Assembly: GCF_000746025.2 (NCBI RefSeq)
Contig: NZ_CP045798.1
Location: 2,799,001-2,863,000, forward strand
Length of the DNA: 64,000 bases
Direction of reading: 5' to 3'
DNA from: Thermanaerosceptrum fracticalcis
Lineage (GTDB): Bacteria > Bacillota > Peptococcia > DRI-13
Part shown: piece after piece, positions 26,149 through 32,591 of the stretch
Layout: every line of letters starts with the position of its first letter
Position numbering within the stretch: position 1 is the stretch's first letter
Program-made: the position numbers and the translations under genes
The notes under the pieces: model-generated
What the model was told of the DNA's origin: nothing
Seen by the model: the letters and a program-made list of their open reading frames with translations, nothing else
Databases searched by the model: none

Positions 26149-26240
26149 AAGTTTGGTTCACCGGGAAACCTGTCTCTGGCCTCCGCTTTTTACACGTGAT
26201 AAACTGAAAATTAATGAAAGGGTTCTAGAAAAGGAGAAGG

Positions 26241-28256
26241 ATGATGAAGTCTATCACCCTCATTGCCAAAGGAAAAACAACCTGCCAAGCTCTGCTCCAC
26301 CAGCTCCAAGAACTACTGGGGGATCGGGTCAAGTTGCATGGGTACTATGTAGATGGTACGCTAAAAACTACTGTTACCGGTGACCTTGTGGTTTTTTCCA
26401 GTCAGATTGTCTATGAACAAACTAAAGAGTATTTGCCTTTGAACTGCCCTGTGATTATAGCGCGGCGTTCCATAAATTATCACGACATCGATAAGCTGTT
26501 GGATATTCCTGCCGGTACCGGTGTCTTGTTAGTGAACGATTTGAAGTCGTCAACCTTGGAGACTATCTCTTTGTTGCAGGCTTTGGGTTTGCACCACCTT
26601 GATTATTTTCCTTTTTATCCGGGTGTTGAAGATTTCCCTAGGGTTAAGGTGGCTGTAACGCCCGGTGAACTGGACCTGGTGCCTGATTTTGTGGAAAAAG
26701 TTATTGACATCAAAACAAGAAATATTGATATGACCACGCTGGTGGAAATCTTAAGGTTTTTGGAGCTCCTGGACGAAAAGGCTAACCTGCTTTCGGCCAG
26801 GTATATCAAAGATATTTTAAACTTGATCAAAAAAGCCAAACAGATGGCCGATACCAACAACCAGATGAAACACCAGCTCCAGACCATTATCAACACAGTT
26901 CACGACGGGATTATCGCCCTGGACCAGCAGGATAAAATATCTGTCTTTAATGCCAGGGCGGAAGAGATTTTTGGTTTGAATGGTGCGGAACTCCTGGGAA
27001 AGAGTCTTCAGGACGAAGCGTTAGACAAGGAGGTCGTTTCCATCCTCCGGGGGGAAAAGGTGGAGGGAGAAAATTTTGTAAAAATCAAAGAGAGACAAGT
27101 GGTCATTAATAATTCCCTTATCAAGGAAAATGATAGTACCATGGGACGGGTATATACCCTTAAAGATGTGACGGAAATCCAGAGATTAGAAGAAGAGTTA
27201 AGAAGGAAACTCCTGGGCCGGGAGTATTATGCCCGCTATACCTTTGCCGATATTGTGGGAAAGAGTGAACCGTTAGTGTATACCAAAGAGCTGGCGGCAA
27301 AAATAGCCCGCTCTCATTCACCCATTTTAATCCAGGGTGAAAATGGAACGGGTAAGGAACTTTTTGCCCAGGCCATTCACAATGCCTCGCCGCGTAAAAA
27401 GGGGCCCTTTATTGCCGTTAACTTTGCCGCTTTACCGGAGAGTCTTCTGGAAAGTGAACTCTTCGGCTATAACGAAGGAGCTTTTACCGGGGCCAAGAAA
27501 GGCGGAATGCCCGGTCTCTTTGAACAGGCCCACGGTGGTACCATCTTTTTAGATGAAATTGGTGATGCCCCCCTTTCTTTTCAAATCCGGCTGCTCAGGG
27601 TCCTGGAAGAAAAAGAGGTACGTCGCATCGGCGGATCACGGGTTATTCCTGTCGATGTCAGGGTGATTGCGGCCACCAATAAAGATTTAAAGGGACTGAT
27701 CGAAAAGGGTCTTTTCCGGCAAGACCTCTATTACCGCTTAAATGTGCTTCCCCTTAAGCTGCCGTCCCTCAGAGAAAGAAAAGAGGACATCATGACGCTG
27801 GTGGAAATATTTTATAAACGATTTTTTAAAGGGCGTCCCAGCTTAAAGGCGGAAGAGTACTTTAAAGCTGTGCGGGATCCCTTTTTGGCCTATTCCTGGC
27901 CCGGCAATATCCGGCAGCTTCATAACGTGGTGGAATACCTGGTCAACATTTGCCCTGATCGCGCACCTGAGCCTCAGTTATTACCTGAGGAAATAAAGGA
28001 TTTTGCACCTGAGGAGAGCCTCAACACAGAAAAAGATGTGTTTATAAGGAATCTTTTCACGGAAATTGCTGAAGCCAATAAAAGAGGAGAACCTATAGGA
28101 CGGAGATCCCTGGCCGAAAAAGTAGGGATATCCGAAGGACAGGCGCGCCAGCTCATTGAAAAATTGCGTAAAAAAGGCCTGCTCAAGGTAAGAAGAGGAG
28201 TAAAAGGGCTGGAATTAAGTATGGAAGGTCATCGTTGGCTGGGAGCTTTGTCCTGA
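26241..28256 (+). CDS. Sigma-54-dependent enhancer-binding regulator with PAS domain
   Basis: The 671-residue activator has a novel-looking N-terminal sensor region (about 1-205), a PAS domain (about 215-320, TIINTVHDGIIALDQQDKIS), and an AAA+ domain with Walker A GENGTGKE, the sigma-54 contact motif GAFTGA, Walker B GGTIFLDEIGD and the WPGNIRQL element. The C-terminus is not a Fis helix but a winged-helix-like region (RRSLAEKVGISEGQARQLIEK). It lies just upstream of a consensus -24/-12 promoter, so it very probably activates nhaC-iadA. ATG 26241 and 26244 are both possible. Confidence 0.93.
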   Translation: MMKSITLIAKGKTTCQALLHQLQELLGDRVKLHGYYVDGTLKTTVTGDLVVFSSQIVYEQTKEYLPLNCPVIIARRSINYHDIDKLLDIPAGTGVLLVNDLKSSTLETISLLQALGLHHLDYFPFYPGVEDFPRVKVAVTPGELDLVPDFVEKVIDIKTRNIDMTTLVEILRFLELLDEKANLLSARYIKDILNLIKKAKQMADTNNQMKHQLQTIINTVHDGIIALDQQDKISVFNARAEEIFGLNGAELLGKSLQDEALDKEVVSILRGEKVEGENFVKIKERQVVINNSLIKENDSTMGRVYTLKDVTEIQRLEEELRRKLLGREYYARYTFADIVGKSEPLVYTKELAAKIARSHSPILIQGENGTGKELFAQAIHNASPRKKGPFIAVNFAALPESLLESELFGYNEGAFTGAKKGGMPGLFEQAHGGTIFLDEIGDAPLSFQIRLLRVLEEKEVRRIGGSRVIPVDVRVIAATNKDLKGLIEKGLFRQDLYYRLNVLPLKLPSLRERKEDIMTLVEIFYKRFFKGRPSLKAEEYFKAVRDPFLAYSWPGNIRQLHNVVEYLVNICPDRAPEPQLLPEEIKDFAPEESLNTEKDVFIRNLFTEIAEANKRGEPIGRRSLAEKVGISEGQARQLIEKLRKKGLLKVRRGVKGLELSMEGHRWLGALS

Positions 28257-28361
28257 TTGAACTGGAAAAGGGAAGAAAAGGGATGGAAAAGGGAAGGTAA
28301 TGGCCTTCCCTTTTTTGTCGGGAAAAACGTGTAAAATTGGCAAAAGGGCGTAAATGACTGC

Positions 28362-28382
28362 CGTTCTGGGTTATTAAGAACG
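28362..28382 (+). promoter_or_regulatory. Inverted repeat upstream of the sigma-54 promoter
   Basis: CGTTCT (28362-28367) and AGAACG (28377-28382) flank nine bases and end ten bases before the -24 element. It is a candidate binding site for the neighbouring enhancer-binding protein, though closer to the promoter than most enhancers. Confidence 0.45.
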
Positions 28383-28392
28383 CTTTTAAAAC

Positions 28393-28408
28393 TGGCACGA
28401 ATATTGCA
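28393..28408 (+). promoter_or_regulatory. Sigma-54 (-24/-12) promoter of nhaC-iadA
   Basis: TGGCACGAATATTGCA matches the consensus TGGCACG-N4-TTGCA exactly, with the GG and GC dinucleotides correctly spaced. It lies 38 bases before the nhaC start and just after the gene for a sigma-54 activator. Transcription would begin near 28420. Confidence 0.93.
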
Positions 28409-28445
28409 TTTAGAAAAAGAAACTAATACCAAGGAGGGGTCAAAT

Positions 28446-29867
28446 GTGCAAGAAAAAGCAAAAAAACAGCCGTCTTTAGGAATTTCACTGCTGCCCATTA
28501 TTTTTGCCGTCGCTTTATTGTTTTACGGAGTAGGTATTCTCCGGGCCAATGCCGCCATCATGCTTCTCATTATTTCCATGTTTGTTACTTTTCTGAGTGT
28601 GTTTCACCTGGGCTTTACCTGGGAAGAATTGTTGGAGAAGGGGATCAGGCCTACCATTGACAGGGCCATGGGTGCCATCTTAATCCTTATCATGGTTGGT
28701 CCTCTGGTAGGAGCCTGGCTCATTTCCGGGACCATTCCCTATTTTATCTACCTGGGCATGAAGATCTTAACGCCCAAAACCTTCCTGGTATCTGCCACCG
28801 TGTTATGTGCCATCTCTTCCATTATGACGGGTACCTCCTGGGGAACAGCCGCCACTCTGGGCGTAGCCCTTATGGGTGTGGCCTATGGCCTAGGCGTTCC
28901 CTTGCCCGTGGCAGCCGGAGCCATTGTGGTCGGTTCTTACCTGGGAGATAAAATGAGCCCTATTTCCGACACCACCATTTTAGCCGCTGCCACTGCGGAA
29001 GTGGACATCTTTGATCACATCAGGTCCATGCTCTGGACCACCCTGCCCGCCTTTTTAATCTCTTTAGTGGTCTATCAGGTGTTCAGTTTCAAAATATCCG
29101 GCGAAATTGATTACAGCCGCATTAACCAGTTATTAAACGGGATAGACGCCACCTTTAACCTGAACCCCTTACTGCTTTTACCGCCTGTAGTTGTCTTTTA
29201 CCTATCTTACAAAAAAGTACCCAGTATTCCTGCCCTCTGGATCGGTACGGTTATCGCCATGATTTTGGCCTGGACTGTCCAGGGTGCCGGTTTTAAGGAA
29301 GTTATTACAGCCATGTACAGCGGTGGCAATTTCAAAACGTCTATTCCCGAACTAAATAACCTCCTGAACCGCGGCGGCATAACCAGTATGGTTTCTTCCA
29401 TTGCTACCGTTTTTATGGCCTATATCTTTGCCGGTGAGATGGAGTATACCGGAATGTTGGGTAAAATACTGGATTCTATCAAGGAATCCTTTATTAAAGG
29501 AAAAGTTGGTAACCTCATCTTCTCCACCTCATTAACGGGTATTTTAACAGGTCTGGTTACAGGCAACTCTTACTTGAGCATTATCGTGCCGGGAAGAATT
29601 TATCATCCGGTCTTCAAAGAATTTGGTATTAAACTGAATGTTTTATCCAGGACCACAGAAGATTCGGGTACCGTGGTGGTACCTCTCATTCCCTGGAGTG
29701 CCGCGGGCGTTTACATGGCGGCCACCCTGGGCGTACCCACCCAAGCCTATGCCCCCTGGGCCGTCATGTGCTACCTGGGCTTTATCATTGCCTGGCTTTA
29801 CGGTTACACCGGTAAGGCCATCTGGAAACAACGAGAAACCAAGAGAGAGAATTCTGTCGCCATGTAA
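28446..29867 (+). CDS. nhaC: NhaC-family Na+/H+ antiporter
   Basis: The 473-residue membrane protein has about 12 hydrophobic segments and NhaC signatures: AGAIVVGSYLGDKMSPISDTT near residue 155, TSWGTAATLGVALMGVAYGL before it, and LTGILTGLVTGNSYLSIIVP near 360. NhaC proteins exchange Na+ for H+, and some relatives exchange organic substrates such as amino acids. The GTG start at 28446 follows AAGGAGGGG, and any earlier start would lie inside the sigma-54 promoter. It forms an operon with iadA. A role in moving a cyanophycin breakdown product is possible but unproven. Confidence 0.9.
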   Translation: MQEKAKKQPSLGISLLPIIFAVALLFYGVGILRANAAIMLLIISMFVTFLSVFHLGFTWEELLEKGIRPTIDRAMGAILILIMVGPLVGAWLISGTIPYFIYLGMKILTPKTFLVSATVLCAISSIMTGTSWGTAATLGVALMGVAYGLGVPLPVAAGAIVVGSYLGDKMSPISDTTILAAATAEVDIFDHIRSMLWTTLPAFLISLVVYQVFSFKISGEIDYSRINQLLNGIDATFNLNPLLLLPPVVVFYLSYKKVPSIPALWIGTVIAMILAWTVQGAGFKEVITAMYSGGNFKTSIPELNNLLNRGGITSMVSSIATVFMAYIFAGEMEYTGMLGKILDSIKESFIKGKVGNLIFSTSLTGILTGLVTGNSYLSIIVPGRIYHPVFKEFGIKLNVLSRTTEDSGTVVVPLIPWSAAGVYMAATLGVPTQAYAPWAVMCYLGFIIAWLYGYTGKAIWKQRETKRENSVAM

Positions 29868-29897
29868 TAACCTTTCAGCCCATTGGAGGTGTCAGCA

Positions 29898-31073
29898 TTG
29901 TTTAAAATTCTAAAAGGGGGCCGGGTCTTTTCTCCCGAGGACACAGGGGAGAAAGACTTGCTCCTGGCGGGAAATTCCATTGCCTATATAGCGGAAAAGA
30001 TTGATCCCTCACCGGTTTACGGAGAGGTAGAGGTCATCGATGTTAAGGGAAAATACGTGGTTCCTGGGTTCATCGACCAGCACGTTCATTTGATCGGGGG
30101 AGGCGGGGAAGCAGGTTTTGCCTCCCGTACCCCCGAGGTGATGCTGAGCAGGGTAACCAGAGCAGGCATTACCACGGTGGTTGGCTGCCTGGGAACTGAC
30201 GGTACCACACGCCATATGGCCTCATTACTGGCCAAAGCCCGGGGACTGGAGGCAGAAGGACTCTCTACGTATATTTATACAGGGGCTTATGAAGTTCCAA
30301 CCCGTACCATTACGGATAATGTGAGGAATGACATTATTCTTATTGATAAAGTCCTAGGCTGTGGAGAAATCGCCATCTCAGATCACCGCTCGGCTCAGCC
30401 CAGCAAGGAGGATATCGCTAAACTGGCGGCGGAGGCCAGGGTAGGAGGAATCTTAAGCGGAAAAGCCGGCGTCTTACACCTCCACGTAGGGGACGGCCGG
30501 CACAAGCTGGGAATGTTGTTTGAGATCCTGGAGGAAACGGAGATTCCCATCAGCCAGTTTACTCCAACCCATATCAATCGTAACCCGTATCTTTTGGAAG
30601 ATGGTATCAGATTTGCCAAAATGGGTGGGATGATTGACATGACCTCGGGGGTAAGTCCTGGGGCCGGGGCCGATAAATCGGTAAAAGCCTCCCGGGCTAT
30701 AAAATATTGCCTGGAGCAAGGGGTGGCTATAGACCGGATCACTATGAGTTCTGATGGGAACGGAAGTATGCCCCTTTTTGATGAAAAGGGAGGAATCCAG
30801 AGACTCCTGGTAGCAGAACTGGATTCTCTCTATACGGAATTTAAAAGTCTTATTTTAGAAGAGAAAGTAAACTTGAGTGATGCCCTTAAAGTGATTACCC
30901 AAAATCCCGCTCAATCTTTAAAACTCTATCCTCGCAAAGGTTCCCTGCAGGTTGGTGGTGATGCCGATATTGTCGTTCTGGATCAAGACTTAAATATTGA
31001 ATACGTCTTTGCCCGGGGCCAGTGCATGGTAAAACAGGGACAGGCAGTAGTAAAAGGGAACTTTGAGAAATGA
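29898..31073 (+). CDS. iadA: Isoaspartyl dipeptidase IadA
   Basis: The 391-residue amidohydrolase cleaves beta-aspartyl dipeptides. The binuclear zinc site is visible: FIDQHVHLIGGGGEAGF, a tyrosine-containing TGAYEVPTRT loop, the bridging Glu in GCGEIAISDHRS, then HLHVGDG and TPTHINRNP, and the Asp in SSDGNGSMP. The TTG start at 29898 follows GGAGGT, 30 bases after nhaC. Since CphB produces beta-Asp-Arg from cyanophycin, IadA is the likely final enzyme of polymer breakdown. The plant-type isoaspartyl peptidase is not seen in this window. Confidence 0.93.
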   Translation: MFKILKGGRVFSPEDTGEKDLLLAGNSIAYIAEKIDPSPVYGEVEVIDVKGKYVVPGFIDQHVHLIGGGGEAGFASRTPEVMLSRVTRAGITTVVGCLGTDGTTRHMASLLAKARGLEAEGLSTYIYTGAYEVPTRTITDNVRNDIILIDKVLGCGEIAISDHRSAQPSKEDIAKLAAEARVGGILSGKAGVLHLHVGDGRHKLGMLFEILEETEIPISQFTPTHINRNPYLLEDGIRFAKMGGMIDMTSGVSPGAGADKSVKASRAIKYCLEQGVAIDRITMSSDGNGSMPLFDEKGGIQRLLVAELDSLYTEFKSLILEEKVNLSDALKVITQNPAQSLKLYPRKGSLQVGGDADIVVLDQDLNIEYVFARGQCMVKQGQAVVKGNFEK

Positions 31074-31123
31074 GAAGTGGGAAGTAAAATATTAAAAGGG
31101 GTAAATACCACGTGTCAAACTTG

Positions 31124-31154
31124 AAGCTTGGCAGCAAAGCCAAGTTTCTTTTTT
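31124..31154 (+). terminator. Terminator after iadA
   Basis: AAGCTTGGC and GCCAAGTTT pair (one G-T pair) around AGCAAA, followed by CTTTTTT. It ends the sigma-54-driven nhaC-iadA operon. Confidence 0.8.
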
Positions 31155-31157
31155 ATT

Positions 31158-31354
31158 GGGGACATTCCTGTCTATTTCCCGACTTACGACTTCCGATTAC
31201 CGATATTGGATGTCTTAAAAAAAGATATCAGGTGTCGACAAGCTGAATAATTTCATTCTTCTGCTGGTGCTGTTAACAGCATGGAGGTATAGTAACTAAT
31301 AACTAATAACTAATAACTAGTAACTAGTAACTAAACAGGTGTGTCCCCTTTCCT
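31158..31354 (-). repeat. Composite element with conserved ends and heptamer interior
   Basis: One end is GGGGACATTCCTGTC (31158-31172), the other is AGGTGTGTCCCC followed by TTTCCT (to 31354). Next to the first end lie heptamers of CGACTTA type (31180-31214), and next to the second lie six units of TAACTAA or TAACTAG (31293-31334). The centre has the 14-bp palindrome TGCTGTTAACAGCA. The layout equals the element at 59170-59319 in reverse orientation. Together with the terminator it fills the gap of 342 bases between iadA and the next gene, where no gene is seen. Confidence 0.8.
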
Positions 31355-31415
31355 AAATTGTATATATTGTTTTCTCCTAACCAATACTACAGGTGAGAAA
31401 AAGGAGGAATAGCCA

Positions 31416-31637
31416 ATGGAGTACAACAATGCTCAAGTTACCGGGGGAGAGGGCAAGCCGCCCGTGGTAAAATGCAGTGTTATCAATTGCTTGTATAACA
31501 AGGCTCAAGAATGTCATGCCAAGGGTATAGAAGTGACCACGGACCATCCCTGGCCTACGGCTACTACCAGTGTAGCCACTGCATGCCAGACCTTCCGTCC
31601 CCAGGATGAGACCATATGGCACCCCGACACCGTCTAA
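31416..31637 (+). CDS. Small DUF1540-type cysteine protein
   Basis: The 73-residue protein carries the DUF1540 pattern of spaced cysteines: KCSVINCLYNKAQECHAKGIEV and a later TACQTF, likely a small metal-binding module. Such proteins are common in spore-forming Firmicutes, sometimes in spores, but their role is not established. The ATG follows AAAGGAGGAATAGCC. It stands alone, with its own terminator, before cphB. Confidence 0.8.
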   Translation: MEYNNAQVTGGEGKPPVVKCSVINCLYNKAQECHAKGIEVTTDHPWPTATTSVATACQTFRPQDETIWHPDTV

Positions 31638-31662
31638 GCGCCCTTGGAGGCGCTTTTGCTTT
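31636..31662 (+). terminator. Terminator after the DUF1540 gene
   Basis: AAGCGCC and GGCGCTT form a 7-bp stem around CTTGGA, followed by TTGCTTT, overlapping the stop codon. Confidence 0.75.
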
Positions 31663-31671
31663 ATCTTCTTC

Positions 31672-31699
31672 ACTACCAACTATCAACTACCAACTAATA
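31672..31699. repeat. Four heptamers abutting the cphB ribosome-binding site
   Basis: ACTACCA, ACTATCA, ACTACCA and ACTAATA follow each other without a gap and run directly into CAGGAGG, the ribosome-binding site of cphB. Confidence 0.75.
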
Positions 31700-31713
31700 C
31701 AGGAGGTCTTTTC

Positions 31714-32514
31714 GTGCAAGAAATCAACGGCAAACTGGTGATTATCGGCGGGGCTGAGGACAAAGAAGGGTCCTGCCTGATTTTGCGAAAGTTCCTGGAC
31801 CTGGCAGGTGGGGAGGAAGCCCGGGTGATTATTCTTACTGCGGCCACAGAAGCACCTGATGAAGTGGGAGCCATGTACCAGAAAGTGTTTACTAAACTGG
31901 GCTGTAAAAAGGTAGAGGTACTGGATGTACCCGACCGGACGGCGTCTAATTCGGAAAAGGTTAAACAGATGATTGCTTACGCCACGGGAGTATTTTTTAC
32001 AGGAGGTGACCAGTTACGGATTACCAGTGCTCTGGGCGGTACCGCGCTTCTTTCCGCCCTGGAAAAAGCCCGTCACCGGGGTTTGGTGGTGGCGGGAACA
32101 AGCGCCGGGGCCTCAGTGATGAGTTCTACCATGATTACGGAGGGAGACAGTGATGAATCACCTAAACTAAATACGGTGAAAATGTCTCCCGGAATCGGTT
32201 TGCTGTCCGGTATCGTCATAGACCAGCATTTTGCCCAGCGCGGTCGTATTGGCAGGCTTTTAACCGCCTTAGCCCAAAACCCAGCCGTGTTAGGTCTGGG
32301 CATTGACGAGGATACTGCTGTGATTATTGATGAGGATGAGTTACTGGTGTGGGGGAGCCAGACGGTGACCATTCTCGACGGAAGGGGTGTCACCCATACC
32401 AATGCTTCCCTGCTGGAGCCTAACCAGTATTTGGCCCTTACTCATGTCACAACCCATATCCTGCCCCATGGCTACAGATTTAACCTTAGTAAAAGAGAAC
32501 CCCTGCTTCCCTGA
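31714..32514 (+). CDS. cphB: Cyanophycinase CphB
   Basis: CphB is a serine exopeptidase of the S51 family that releases beta-Asp-Arg from the cyanophycin polymer. The 266-residue product has the nucleophile elbow GTSAGASVMSSTMI, the early GGAEDKEG motif, FTGGDQLRITSAL and DQHFAQRGRIGRL, all family hallmarks. The GTG start at 31714 follows AGGAGG by seven bases. It lies directly upstream of cphA, as in most cyanophycin loci. Confidence 0.96.
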   Translation: MQEINGKLVIIGGAEDKEGSCLILRKFLDLAGGEEARVIILTAATEAPDEVGAMYQKVFTKLGCKKVEVLDVPDRTASNSEKVKQMIAYATGVFFTGGDQLRITSALGGTALLSALEKARHRGLVVAGTSAGASVMSSTMITEGDSDESPKLNTVKMSPGIGLLSGIVIDQHFAQRGRIGRLLTALAQNPAVLGLGIDEDTAVIIDEDELLVWGSQTVTILDGRGVTHTNASLLEPNQYLALTHVTTHILPHGYRFNLSKREPLLP

Positions 32515-32591
32515 AATAAGTAAAGCAAGACTATACTTCCTGAATGTGGTAAATAATACATTTTGGGGATATTTTTTTAGGGGGTTCCGTG

